Positions 26,598 through 39,194 are shown, counted from the first letter of the stretch. The stretch: 64,000 bases of DNA from Pohlia nutans (GCA_022496805.1 CM040085.1:39709811-39773810), one strand, 5' to 3'. Notes: generated by a model from the letters alone, not told the origin. Made by a program: numbers and translations.

Positions 26598-28635
26598 CTT
26601 CTCATGTCGTTTCTGGACTTTTTCAAGCGTCTTTTGTTGGTTCTCTGTTAGTGAGCCTTTGTATGTTTGCCAAGTCACTTCGTCCAAGTCCTCCTGCGCG
26701 ATGCCCATTATGACATCAACGTGATTGGACAAAATCACTAGCATGGAAAAAGATTCAAGGATACAGAGCTCTCAAATCAACGTTCAATTATGGTCTACAA
26801 CAAGTACATGGGATCTGATACAGACATCTGCCAGTTCATCATAACCTTCAAGTAAAACTGAAAGTGTACCTCTTCTTCTTCAGCTTCAGCATCCTCTTGC
26901 ATGCCCCAGCTGGAACCCTACAATGCTGCAGCCTCTGCTTTTGCTCGCCGCAATGACATTTCCCGCATCCGTGCATCTTCAGCTCCCCCTGATACCAATC
27001 GATCTTTGAGTGAAGGCCCTTCCTGTAAGGCATTCCATAAAAGTCTCAGAAATCAAAGGGTATCGTGTTCAAGATAGAAAAATAAAAGAGACTGTATTAA
27101 TGAGAAACAACACACATGCTTAGAGAACAATAGCACCGACCAATATGGAAAAAGACATAGGGAAGGCAGTTCTTGGAAAAACCATTCTTAATATAAGCTG
27201 GAGAATCAATACGCAAATTCCAAATACCCTACAGAAAACAGTGAGCTGACAGTTTGGTAACTACTGTGGACTGACTACTTATCTTGCCTGACGAACAATC
27301 TATTAGAGCAACTAAAAAACCACAATGACTAACGAAAGGGATCTACCTCAGACATAAGTTCGCTTGGGCCTTGAAGCGCGTACAAACGAGTTGACCTGCA
27401 AACGAAAAAAAACAAGAGCAATAATTGTAAGGTTTTATAATACCGTAAAGACTTGTTACATAAACAAAAGCAAGGAAAAGATGAAGGCCAGGTGTTAGAA
27501 CGCCAAAATGCACTAATGAGGAACTACCGTATCGAAGGATAAGTGTCTTACAGGCCAAAGCGCACAATTCCACCTACATGTATTGGAGCATAAACTTTAG
27601 CTTTCACCTGTGGAGTAAACCACCATTACGGTTTAGTGACAACGAAATTCCTTCGACTTGAAGTGTAGAGAGTATCACCAACAAAAACCAAAAGAAAATG
27701 AAGAGATCCACAGTGAACAAGATCAAACTTAGAGATGCTATCCTTAACACAACAAAAGCAGGAGCGCCAAACCTGACGCTTATTGAGGAACGTGCCATGC
27801 GTACTCCCAAGGTCGTAAATAAAAGCTTCTCCTTTGTCATTGTACTGCAGCACTGTTCAACCAAAAGAAAAACGTGCAAGATCTGAATAATCAGCAAAAT
27901 GTATGAGCAACTACGTCATGCCAGTATCTAAGACAAAGCCCCTTATCTACAAATGTATCCAATAAACATCAATCAGCAATATGTTAATTCTTCTCCTCTA
28001 TAAGCCTTTTAAAGGAGAGAGTACATAGCACAACCATTTCCAGGACCATAGATCCTCAAAGTTAAATACCATGACTCAGAATTCAGAATTAAGAAAATCA
28101 AATCCCAATGTGCAATACCTCCACGGTAGTGGGATACGGTGGGATGCTCTAACATGAAGTCACACCGATCGCTACGCCCAAACATGTAAACTCCGTTGCT
28201 TGATCTGAACGTGTAAGAGTTTAACTAGTCTCAGAAAAAAAATCAAGCTTCTACAGAAAGATATTCACAAACATCAATTTTGAAAGGAAATAAGAAAAAG
28301 CGTTTCAGTCATCACAGGCATACACTCTAAAAATGATTTGAGCATAATAACAGAGGTGCTCGTACTGCTCGAAAGCAAATACATCTATAAAGCTGCAAAT
28401 TGCTGCAAGGCAAGGACATACACGTCGAAGTTGCTCACAATAACGTTGTCCTTAAGAACTTCAAGCTTGCAAGGGTAGCCAGGTGGTGCGCTCCATACAG
28501 GTTTCACATACGGTACACCGGAAGGAGCTAGATCTAGTGCCACCTTACTCTTGGACGTCTCCAAGGCCCGCACCGCACCATTACCTTCTCCACCTACATC
28601 TGAGGAGCTATTTGTGCTTGCTGCACACACAACAT
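26598..28635 (-). pseudogene. Truncated kanadaptin (SLC4A1AP-like, FHA-domain) gene
   Basis: Kanadaptin family proteins have an N-terminal FHA domain and act in the nucleus, probably in RNA processing. Seven exons are visible: 28635-28424 (APSGVPYVKPVWSAPPGYP, LEVLKD), 28204-28119 (GVYMFGRSDRCDFMLEHPT), 27852-27773 (EAFIYDLGSTHGTFLNK, the FHA core), 27607-27552, 27395-27347 (STRLYALQGPSELM), 27022-26870 and 26693-26598 (EDLDEVTWQTYKG...KVQKRHEK). The order and splice borders match the family. A TAG at 26918-26920 interrupts exon 6 before SSWGMQEDAE. After KRHEK, which ends at a good donor, no further exon is found and copy 2 of the unknown gene follows. The C-terminal half of the family's usual length is missing, so this is a truncated copy. 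It lies inside the inferred first intron of copy 2. Confidence 0.85.
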
Positions 28636-28639
28636 AAAA

Positions 28640-29636
28640 CCCTAAACCTTAGCTCAAAGCCAGAATCACATAAATCACTTAGAAGCCGTTGACAATCTGA
28701 TTATGTTTGAGAATCATGTGCGTTCATGACCCCCTCTAAAATCCCCCTGTATATGTATACGAGGGTTTATAAGTCTAAAATCCTTTGTATACAGATCTAT
28801 TCCGTCCTAAATATATGTTCAATGTAAGTACACGTCAATATTTTCAGCTCTAAGTATGTATTGTATGTATACTTTGTATGCAGATGTTCAAATCAATACC
28901 CCTTTTGTGCACTCACATATACTTTCACAAATTTAACATAGTACACCCCCCGGGATTTCATATCAGAAAATCGTTTAAGAACCACAGAAAGAAAATTCTT
29001 CCTCACGTCGTAGCTGTGAACACCGGCTACATCATCTCAGTCACTGATTAACACAAACCTAACACTGAACACGCAAAGTTCAGTGTTAACCAAATCTCTT
29101 CCCCTCTAACTTATTGCCTTCAACAAAAATTCTCACACATAACATATCAAGGTAGAGGATACTAAATACTCCAAACTTAAGCCCCGTCCAATTCAAATGG
29201 GGTGGATAATACGAGTGACACGAAAACTACTGTTTAGGAAACGTAGCGTTACATTGATACACTCCAAACCCTAGGACAGCTATGCCTGAGTATGAAACTT
29301 ATCTGAAATGACCATTGACTGTCACACATTCAGTCATTTTCATCAAAGACCGCAGGCAGTCAGATGGTAGAGATCAAAGCATGGATGGGGTGTGAGTTAT
29401 GCTTGCCTGATTACGGTAAGTGAGGAAGCCAAAAGCGAAGAAGACACCTAGGAATGGCAGGATGATACGCTTGCTTGATCTCTGGCACGAAAGCATCCGC
29501 TTCTACCCCGAGAAGCTCATACTCGTCATATTCCAGATCTATCATGGATTCTCTTTGTGTGTATGCTGCGGGTCGCCACTACTGCCAAAACAAGCAACAA
29601 AATTGAAAGCAAACACAATAGGACTAAATCCATTAC
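28640..29636. other. Non-coding, no recognised gene
   Basis: AT-rich with TATGTATAC-type repeats (28750-28890). It lies between the kanadaptin exons and the putative first exon of copy 2. Nothing else is seen. Confidence 0.4.
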
Positions 29637-29760
29637 CATGCCGGGTGGGTTGTGGTGTGGGTCGCACTTGAGGGCTCTGCGATGGTCGCGATCGCGGCCC
29701 TTGATACGGGTGCGCGCGATATCCACGCCTGGAGTTCTCTTCTCCTCCTTCAGTGTCCAT

Positions 29761-30661
29761 GATGCAATGACTTAAAACCTACACTGCCAACATATTCTTT
29801 GTAAGAAGATCTACGAGCTTCCGATACTATAGACATAAAGAAAATTCCTAAGAGAGATACAATGGACTAGCAAGAGCACCCGAATCACGTGTCTAGACAG
29901 TTCCAGCTTCGGCACACCTCCAGCCTCCGCAATGCTCCAGCTTCCGCATAGCTGCAAAACTACTCCGTGGAACAAGTTGTTGAGGCGGTGCCGCGCGTCA
30001 CTTCAGCGCAGCAGCCGATCACCGTAAGCTCTGAGTACCCCTCACACATCGCCCTAGCCGCGTGACTCACCGTTCGCCGCCACACTGAAGACAGCCCATT
30101 GGAATCCGACCTGGCAAAGGCGGGCAGTGAGGGCCCATTAGAAGGGAATTCAGGCTTGTGACTTCAGTTCTCTTCAAGCTCCCAAAAGAAAGCTAGGTCA
30201 TGCAAAGGAAGCTAGGTTATGCAACACAGGAAACTAACAAGTCTTGAGGGCCACATCACTTTAAGGGGGTTTCCGCATTCCCGTCCGAATAAGAAATACG
30301 GATATGAGACAGTGATATTATTTAGTATTATTATTTTTCAGAATTAGGCAAGAAGAAATAGTATCCAACACAAGTTGAAACATAATTTTTGGGTGAAGAA
30401 TGAATTAGTTTTAAATTTTCAAAGTTGAAATACGACACATTCCATTCACGTCACATAGGTAGAGTTTTTTTGTCCAAAGAATATTTGTATTAAACACACT
30501 AAAGATGCTTAAACCAACAACAATGAATCCATAACCACACTTACATATTCTAAAACCAACAAGAGAGAACCCGTTACTTAACTGTAAATCATGCTACAAC
30601 CAACATCATTGCAGCATTGATTGCGGAAAATGCTCCTAGCTGTTGGTTTAAGGCAACCACC
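29761..30661. other. Upstream region of copy 2, no gene
   Basis: A GC-richer patch (29880-30130) just upstream of the putative first exon could be promoter/5' UTR. The rest is AT-rich without recognised features. Confidence 0.35.
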
Positions 30662-30665
30662 TTAA

Positions 30666-30944
30666 GGTAGAGGGCTCTAAACTTGCCACGGTTCTAAACC
30701 CGCACTCTGTCAAGGACGAACATTTTGAAAGTTTGGATGTAACCATAGTGAAGAGCACCACTTTTAAAACCCATGTCATTTTAGCTTCAGAAATTTATGA
30801 CTAATTTTAGGAACATCCAAATTTTTGATTCATAGTATGTTGGTCTCTGTTTGGATTTGTCTTCCACTGATAAATCATGCTCAATTCTCCATCTGTCCTC
30901 AGAAATTCATAGCCCTTAAAGTGGCGGGTTTAGAGCCTCCTACC
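30666..30944. mobile_element. MITE with TTAA duplication
   Basis: Inverted termini GGTAGAGGGCTCTAAACTTG and the complement of CGGGTTTAGAGCCTCCTACC match with a few differences. TTAA flanks both sides (30662-30665, 30945-30948). The ends are GG/CC rather than CCC/GGG, so it is a different family from the piggyBac-like elements. Confidence 0.6.
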
Positions 30945-31182
30945 TTAAGACAGTCATTCAACAACTCGATCACATGTCAAATGATCCCACACGTCACAAA
31001 AGGAGTGAGTTCATTGTTTTTAAATTGATTGATACAATTTTTCATTTTCAAGAAAATACATTTTAAATTGAACCAAATTTTATATCACCATAATGAATGA
31101 AGAAAAACAAATGCGCTGATGAATGAAAACATAATGTTTGTATAAAAGGAATTCTATATAGAACCTACTCAAAAAAATTTAA

Positions 31183-32120
31183 ACCCTAAAGGCCCTTAAA
31201 AGCCAAAATGGCTTTTTGCTGTTTCGGGCAGCTTAGATGGAAGGTCTAAATTAAGAATTTTAGACTATAATTTGGCGTGGGCGTGGTCATACATACAAGG
31301 TGTGTGGGGTAAAAATTACAAAGTCAAATTCGGATTTTATAAAAAAATTATTGAAATTTTTGGTTTCAAGCCCAACTGGGGCAGAAAAAAACTTTTTGTT
31401 ATAATCATTTTTTCAATTTTTTTTTTGGAGACATGCTCTTCACCACATTTAGGCTCAGAATTTGAAGTGACCCATGTTGATTATATTCTTGGCTTGACAA
31501 GGGCAGCCTCCAAAATAATGAACAGCAACCTCCAAGGTTTTTTGTAATTTCACATCCATTTCTTTCGAAATTTGTCAAAATTTGAGATTTTGAAATTTAA
31601 AAATAATAATTTCGCCTAAAATTTATAAAATCATAGAGGTACCTAATCACCATTCATTTTTTCCAAAAATCAAATACAATTAATGTGATGCATGTTTCAC
31701 CAAATTGCCATTTTTATACCTACTTCCAGAAATTAATTTGGATGAAGGTTTGAAACGCGTAATGAGTCTCTAAAATTTTGCATGAGCGTACCCAACTTAG
31801 TTATCTACATGGAAAAAAATATGAGCAAAATGTTTGGAGTAACAATCTTCAAGTCCCCCTTTGCACTATGGAGACAATGCCTCCCAAGCAATGCCCCAAA
31901 AAACTTTTGCACAAACTTTGGATGTTATGATCTTGCAAATGATAAACATCCAACGGTCAATTTTTGAAACAGTAGCTATGAATAGGCTTAGGTACATGAT
32001 CTTACGGTTGGAATTCTAAAAGAAGTAAAAAAACTTGGTTCACATCCCCGGGAGTACATAGAGGTAGAAAATCGCAGTTTTGAGGTTTCAAGCTCCCAAA
32101 AACACAAGGAAATTTAGGGG
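31183..32120. mobile_element. Possible TTAA element
   Basis: The left end reads TTAAACCCTAAAGGCCC and the right end AAATTTAGGGG|TTAA, resembling the other CCC/GGG TTAA elements, but the left border is imperfect. No transposase is present. Confidence 0.35.
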
Positions 32121-32514
32121 TTAAACAACAAAGTTTATCTTCATTGATTCCAGTGATATAAAATTCAAATTATATTCATATTGCGAGGGGTAGGTGTATA
32201 CTCAGAAGAAGAGTTTAGAGCAGAATCTCGAAGGATTAAAGACACATTTGATAACTTGTAACATTTCTATGAAAAATAAAGTCTTCTGTCCACCAAATAT
32301 TATTATATCCATGAATTCACACTTTGAATGACAATTTCAGCATTGATCTCTTACGGTTATTTGACTAACTTCTAATACTTGATTTCATACTACATAAATC
32401 AGTAATTAACAATAAACAAGTATTGAAGTATAATATAGTTACAATCAGAGTACGATAATACGTAAAATACCGCCCAATTAAAAGTTCTTCATTCTTTTAC
32501 CCTGAACCCTAAAC

Positions 32515-32652
32515 ACTTAGAAGGTAAATGAAAAAGGGTCAACTTAAAAAAATTTATCAAGAACAACAAAACTTAGAAGGTATATGAAAAAGGGTCAATT
32601 TAAAAAAATTAATCAAGAACTGCAAAACTTAGAAGGTATATGAAAAAGGGTC
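32515..32652. repeat. 56-bp tandem repeat, 2.5 copies
   Basis: ACTTAGAAGGTAxATGAAAA recurs at 32515, 32571 and 32627, with AAAGGGTCAAxTTAAAAAAA following each complete unit. Confidence 0.85.
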
Positions 32653-33088
32653 ATGTGATTCCTCGCACACAAAAAAGAATGCACCTCTAAATGTTCCCAT
32701 TGTCACATGCTAAACACAACACATAAGACAAAATTTTGAAGATATACAAAGAATGTGCAATTAAAAAGTGTGTCATTAAGAAAGTTGGCAAAAATACATT
32801 CAAGAACAAAACATAACCTAAACAATGAAATTGATTTCAAATTTCATGTTTGTCTCTTACACAGAGTTTTCCCACATTATTTTAACCGTCTACTGACCAA
32901 AAAGTCCTTCTTGAGCCTCAACAAGTATGAGTAGGTCCAATGAGGACTATCTTTTGTTCAAATTTATTTGTTTTTTTACCAAGATTTACAATGTTCTTTA
33001 TTGATTCGAACAATGATATAAAATTTGGTACAATGTGAGTTAAGATTTTCAAATTATGATTGATTCAAATTTCCATATGAAAAGTAAA

Positions 33089-33406
33089 AGCGTGTTGACA
33101 TAGGCTTGAAGTTTACCTCAAACCTACCTCAACACGATGTAAATTTTAATTAGATCAAAATTTGAAATGAAAAGTAAAAGCGTGTTGAGGTAGGCTTGAG
33201 GTCTACCTCAAACCTACCTCAACGTGTTTTTAGTTTTTATTTTGATCTAAATTTGAAACGAAAAGTAAAAGCGTGTTAAGATAAGCTTGAGGTCTACCTG
33301 AAACCTACCTCAACACGCTTTTACTTTTTAATTTCATGTAAATTTGATATGAAAGAGCATGTTGAGATAGGCTTGAGGTGTACCTCAAACCTACCTCAAC
33401 ACGCTA
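33089..33406. repeat. Tandem array of four hairpins (about 90-bp period)
   Basis: Four units start near 33090, 33180, 33271 and 33356. Each contains GCGTGTTGAGGTAGGCTTGA or a variant and then its near-complement ACCTCAAACCTACCTCAACA. Each unit could fold into a stem of roughly 20 bp. Between hairpins lies AAATTTGAAAxGAAAAGTAAAA. No coding potential. Confidence 0.85.
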
Positions 33407-33419
33407 TTACTTTGCATAT

Positions 33420-36400
33420 TGAATTTAGATCAAATGAAGTACTCTGTAATTTTAAAGTATACCCCGAAAATCTTTTGTATTACTTACATATAGATCCACA
33501 TACCAAATTCTAAGACAAAATGGAAAAAACAGATAGTCTAGAGTAGTCCTTTAATCTATATTTAGGATTATGAGACAAATCCGGATCTTTGAGAAAAGAA
33601 CCAATTCATGCACTCTTAAATTGTACAAATTGGTAAATGTAAATTTATAGAGTACGTCAGAAGTGTGACTATATGTTTTAAAACTAATAATCCCCGAACA
33701 CCACTTTAAGATGTTCAAAGTGAGAGTGGGAATGGAGGGACCAATTGTTTGTAGTTAGTGATTGTTCAGAACAACACCCAAAGCATGCATTGCCCTAAAA
33801 CCGAGAAAGTAGGTTTTTTTTAAAATTTGATTTCATGCCATATTTCAAGTTATACGATAACACATATAACACACACATATGATGCATAACACACACAAGG
33901 TGCGTCAGATGAGCATTTCTTTGTTGTTGTCCGTTAAAATTTAAAAAATAGGTTCATCCAATCATCTATATAGAGGTAAAACATAAAAAGCTCTCTCAAG
34001 AGTACGTTTGATGACCTACATTATAGCAAAGAAAAAACTTGCTAATTTGACTAATCAAGGTAATAAACTACAAATTTATCTTTGTTTTCTTTTAAATTTG
34101 ATGAGTCTTAAAAATTATTTCAAAGTAACCAAAGGAAGGTTGTGAAAATGACTATCTAAAAAATAAAGGAGATTGCATGTGTACAACCACTCTGCCCTGC
34201 CTCACAGTACTTTGTCAACCTGCCTTGCAGTACTCCTGGCCCACAGTATTTCAAGTAGTGTGCCTGTCTAGAGAGACGACTCCAGCAACGACCCCTACGA
34301 CCGTTGGATCATCGCGTTCGATTGGAATGACAAGATCTATTTTGCTGATGATATAGTTGCTACGGTGATGTGCGCCTCAGTAACGCGAGGCGGTGCCCCG
34401 GGCGGGTCTCGGTGCTCCCATCATCCCAACTACCGGCAGGCGCGTTAGGGACCGTTAGATCATCAAGTGCATCAAAGGGCGGGGTAGATTGATCTACTAT
34501 CCGAGTTCACTACCGATTGAACACTATTGCCAGTAGAACCGTGATTGCCCACACACATCAATTTTACAGGGCCCTAAAGTTAAAGAAACCAAGCTATACA
34601 TATTCGATGTTTTCGAATGAAAAATGCAATGAATCGTATTTTGGAAATTACATTTCTGATGGGACTAATTTCCATATAATTAGAAATAGTGATGAACATT
34701 ACATGCCATGGTCGAAAGCCTCGTGTTTTTCTTTTTCTAATTTTAAGTAGGTTGTATGTGGGTTGTATTATGCTCTGATTAACTTATTTTTTTGACCAAC
34801 GCATGAAATTTTATTCACTGATCCCAGTGATATAATATTTGGTATTACAAAAGTTACAGTTTTCGAAGTAAGATGTATTGAAATAGTCATTATAAAAAAG
34901 TAGTTATATCAAAGTTAAAAATGGCAAATGCCTTACATTTTTCATCATAGGCTTCTCATTAATGTACAATGCCTTGTGCAAAGTAAGGTAATGCCCATTT
35001 GTACTTGTAAGAATTTTTTTCAAAATTTGACCTTTGTAGACAAATTTATGATAACTAACCTATAAAAGTGTTATTTTTATGCAATATTGGGCAACACATG
35101 AAATCTCAATTTCATAAAGAAAAAATTATGTTTTGGATAAAATATTTTGTGTATTTTTCATTGTGCCAGAGAATAGTTGACTGAGAAATATTGGTGATGA
35201 TTTTTTTTAATTTGAATGCGCAAATATATAAGAAACATTGATGTGGGCATGTTACTTTTAGGGTAAAATTGCATTTCCTCGGAAAGTGTTAGACTATAGA
35301 GAATTCAATGTGGAAGGGTTGCCTTCCAAAATTTTGATGAATACATATTATGAAATTGCAATTATAATTTTCTAATCGACCCTTATATTATGACTACTTT
35401 TATATCTTAGAGTACTATTGTGCAATTGGTTTGCCAAAATGTAATTAGATATAGAGATATTTGTTGTACAAAGTCTTGATTAGTAATCCCTTCATATTAA
35501 AATCTCTATAGCGTAAAAGCTTTTCTAGGTAATGCAATTTTTTCCTAACAGTAAGATGTGCACATCACTGTTTCTTACATATTTGTATAATAAAATTCTA
35601 AAAAATCACCACCAACTTTTTGAATCATTCATTCTATACCACAATGCATAATACACAACAACACTTATCAAAAACAAAATTTGTGTTTTTTGAATATGAA
35701 ATTTGGTATGTTCATAGCAATAGCATAAAACTATTGTTTTCATAGAAAAGAAGGTTTTTTAAAAATAGATCAAAGAAGGTGAAATTTTGAAAGAGTTTTT
35801 TACAACTCAAAATTGAAGTTATCTTACTTTCCATAGGGCACTATTTTATTGGGCTTTTTGGCAATCTAATTTGTGCCTCAGAATTGTATTTACAACAATT
35901 TAAAATACACGTAAACAAAAAATGAATCAATGTTTTCTATTATTAAATTCATACGTTTCATATGCGTACCACTTTACACATCTCACATAGTGTGACTTAT
36001 GTCGAATCTAGTTTATGCATGCTAAAAAAACATAGAAATGTAGTTATAAAATGACAATTTCAATGCTAAAAGAAAATTGACAAGACTCATGTTTCTTGTA
36101 GTAGTTTTGATCGGGTTCTTCGTTGAATCCCTTTTGTTTAAGCACATATTTTCTTCAACCATGACAGACAATGTTCGTCACTAATTCTGATGATATAGAA
36201 TTTGGTCCCATTTCAAATGTATCTTGCAAAATAGGATCGATTGCATTTGTCATTTTAAAACATTGAATTTGGATTGCATTTTTCGATTCAGCGAAGTGCA
36301 AGCTTGATGACCGTGGGCAAAACCGCTGACATGAGTGTTCAATCATCAATTGATTATCTGGCCAATCAATTGGACTGTCTTGGCGTTGGGCACGCATGTT

Positions 36401-37329
36401 CCTGCCAGCGCTGATCCTCTTCGCCTTTGGTTGCACCAAGATGATCGAAATGCTTGCCACGATCGTGTCAGTCGGCGATAGGGACGATGGAGCTTTCTGC
36501 ACTTCAGCAACGCAGTGCAGTGCTAGCAAAGTCTGAACAGAGTTGGTGCCGGCAAAGTCCCAATCGATGTGGTGCCTCGTCTCGCTGCAAGGAGGGGCCA
36601 ATGTGGCAAGGGGGATGGGCATCACTCTCGACCATCTTGCAAGGTCACCGAGAGCATTTTGTAATGGAGCTCATTTTATATCCTTAGGATCATTGTGTAA
36701 TCGATACATTTTTAGGTCACCGAGACCATTCCGGAATCAATATATAGTCATTTTTTTAGTTTAGAAGACTATAATAAATTCAACATGTTGATACCCATGT
36801 GCTTAAATCACTATACAAATCAAGTTGTAATAAGGTACGATGTCCTAAAGCCACAATCACCCTCGATTATGACATGTAGACCTTTTTTAAAGCAACCACA
36901 GCTGAAACTGAAAACCGACAATTTCACTATTCAAGTAAACGAATGGCATGCCATGCATTGCGATGAAACAGTTGGTGGTTTTGGGTACGATAATGGGTGA
37001 AGAGTAGTACAACATGGTGTTGATATGGAGAAACGTAAAGTATAAATTTGAGTGACGAAGTGCTTTACACTTTGAAAATTTGTATCAGTATGATTATTGA
37101 TAAAGTATATTATAAAAAATTGGGGAATTCCGTGAGAAAACGTTTTCTAAGTGACCGAAGAATATTTTTATTAATGAGCTTGTTAAATTGAGGCCATATT
37201 TTTAAAATTGGTGGATTTAGGACATCCTACCTCGTTTGACAAGTCACACTATGAAGCCTCTCATATCTAATGCACTTGACGATTTGGACATTCTCATGAC
37301 AAGTAATTTGTAAAGAATAGTATCATATT
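33420..37329. other. Long AT-rich region, no recognised gene
   Basis: Two GC-richer islands stand out, 34245-34500 and 36290-36665. The second carries overlapping open frames on both strands (156 codons on minus at 36155-36625) with no recognisable domain. AGGTCACCGAGA recurs at about 36643 and 36713. They may be fragments of old elements. I see no RNA genes. Confidence 0.4.
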
Positions 37330-37715
37330 GAATTATACAATTCATAGTTGCAGATGTATAATACACATCTTGTAGTAAAAAAAAACATTTCAATGAAAAG
37401 TTGTACAGATATAAAAATACATATGAACAAAATGCAAAATATTGCAAGTAATTCAAAATATAGTGAATACTTACTACTACAATGTAAATACTATGTTGTA
37501 TGTATTTATTGTATTTGGAAGTTTTTTATATTGTTATGATTGTGAAGATTGAACTCTCTTGTTTATGGTCCATTAATGAATGACCCAATCCATTGCATAT
37601 TATAACGTATATATTTTTGTTGTACATTGTAAGTGGATACATCACAGTCGCTTATGAAAATCTCAATAATTATGTGTTTGCATGTTCTTCATAATAAAGA
37701 GTACAATGTGAGGTG
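37330..37715. mobile_element. Degenerate relative of the 1-kb TTAA element
   Basis: Phrases such as AAAATATTGCAAGTAATTCA, GTCCATTAATGAATGA and CTCAATAATTATGTGTTTGC follow the order of the element at 17990-19004 (around 18180-18470) with many substitutions. The similarity resumes after 38261, so element 37720-38260 is nested in it. Confidence 0.5.
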
Positions 37716-37719
37716 TTAA

Positions 37720-38260
37720 CCCCTAAATGACGGAGGGGGTAAGGGCAAAACATAAATGTGTTATAAAAAATTACTTCTTCAACTTTGATGAAGTTTGGTC
37801 CAAAAGAGAAAATGAGGAGCTTGATGTTTAGTAATTTTCCATACAGTCAAATATCAAAAACTAGCTTTTTATCATCTCATAATGAATTTAGAAGCATTTA
37901 ACTTCAAATATTTATAAGAATCACAAATTTTATTTTTAGAATTTGAAATTTTGTATGATTTGTTAAAACTAGACATTCTATTAGAAAATCAAAAATTTCA
38001 AATTTTTCAACGGAGAGAACATCATTACTTTCCCCAAATAGTAAGTTTTCTAACACTAAACAATGTAGAAGTGTTTTTCTTTGAAAATTTCTCCCGGGTG
38101 GAGTTTAACTCGGATTGACATGATGCAAATTGGGTTGACAAGTAGATTTGATTACCTATTTAAAAATATTTTTTATTTTCTATGAAAATGTTTTTTCTAT
38201 TTCGGGCAGCCCATAAAAAAAGGGCAGAGACCATAAAATGGTTGATCTGTCACTTAGGGG
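37720..38260. mobile_element. PiggyBac-like TTAA element, 541 bp
   Basis: Termini CCCCTAAATGAC and GTCACTTAGGGG are inverted with one mismatch and flanked by TTAA (37716-37719, 38261-38264). No coding capacity, so it is non-autonomous. Confidence 0.8.
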
Positions 38261-38699
38261 TTAACGCGGGTCATTTTTAAACCTCTACACGGTCCCTTTA
38301 TCAAATGTATTCCAAAATTGCACGTATATGTGAAGCCAGAAAACCTTCATAATCTAAATTTTGAGTGTAATTTCAGAGGATTGCACGGTATGGACAATCG
38401 TTATTTTGATGCAATTTATTTTTTTGCGGAATTTTTATTTGGAAATGAAGTAATAATCCAATTTCAGAGGTGGGGAATGAAAGAATGATTCAATTTCATA
38501 AAACCTAGCTATGGAGGTTATGTTAAAAAGGGATGTGATTATCTTTCATTGCTGGAATAAAAAAACATAAAAAATTGTTGAATGCAACCCGAAATATGAA
38601 CATAATCTTAACAATCGCTAAAAAAGAAGTATCGTCATAAACCCCATTTGGATGGTTAAATTTTTGATCGAAGTCAAAGTTGCAAAGTTTACAATACAC

Positions 38700-39179
38700 C
38701 ACTAGTAGAGAACTTGCAAAGGGGTGCTTGCAAGCTACGGTCTACCGAGTGAAGAGTGCTACTTGTGCAGCTAAGGGCCGTGCAACTCATGCACTAGCTT
38801 AGTAATATGCACCTCTCAGGTTTCAGTTAGATCAAAAATTTCACCATCCCGAATAGGGTTTATGCTAATACTTTCACTTTAGCAATTGTTAAGTTAATTT
38901 CGAGACATTGGGCTTCACTCAACAACCCTTTTTGTTTTTTACCCAACAAGAGTCGAGACAAGGGTAATTAGAGCCTTTTTCACATAAATCCATAGGTAGG
39001 TTTTATGAAAACAGCATTTTATATCCCACCTCTGAAATTGAATCAGTATTTCATTTCCAAAAACACAGAAAAAAAAATAAAAAAATTCAGTGCACAATAT
39101 TTTTAAAAAACAAAAACATCATAAGAACATAATCAAAAAATAAGTAAGCGTAATACCAAAATACAAAAAATATGGTAGC
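38700..39179. other. Possible CACTA-type left end with subterminal motifs
   Basis: CACTAGTAGAGAACTTGC at 38700 resembles a CACTA terminus. GCTTGCAAGCTACGG (about 38726) and similar TGCA/AGCT motifs follow. CCGTAGCTTGCAACTA and CATAGCTTGCAATCAC occur beyond the giant hAT (about 59978 and 60040). This is consistent with subterminal repeats of the element whose transposase starts at 61326. Confidence 0.35.
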
Positions 39180-39194
39180 TTTGTACACAGGGTT

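Larger units (their letters stand above)
24017..29760 (-). pseudogene. Unrecognised multi-exon gene, copy 2 (paralogue of 8740-11809)
   Basis: Exons: 29760-29637 (start MDTEGGEENSRRG, shares RxYxAHPY..P.. with copy 1 exon 1), 25132-24545, 24441-24296 (146 bp) and 24208-24017 (ends DEEDEFLH, stop). The exon 1 donor and exon 2 acceptor are both in phase 1 and join in frame, as in copy 1. Shared blocks are MLGLDPE, EEHIKDSILEVFDV, GRFSTNAR, RLLGVPKP, DPYGAEAF..AI and PGQLAWFAYV. A premature TAG (24630-24632) stands where copy 1 has Trp, before RLLGVPKP. The 4.5-kb first intron contains same-strand kanadaptin exons. Function is unknown. Assignment of exon 1 is an inference from weak similarity and matching phase. 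Confidence 0.55.

Noticed and set aside
29420..29671. 83-codon plus-strand frame
   Set aside because: It is antisense to the better-supported exon 29760-29637 and its flank.
33089..33406. CRISPR array
   Set aside because: The repeats are hairpins with a regular 90-bp period, without unique spacers, and the genome is eukaryotic.
36155..36625. 156-codon minus-strand open frame
   Set aside because: No recognisable domain, an overlapping plus-strand frame of similar quality, and a GC-rich island that lengthens open frames by chance.
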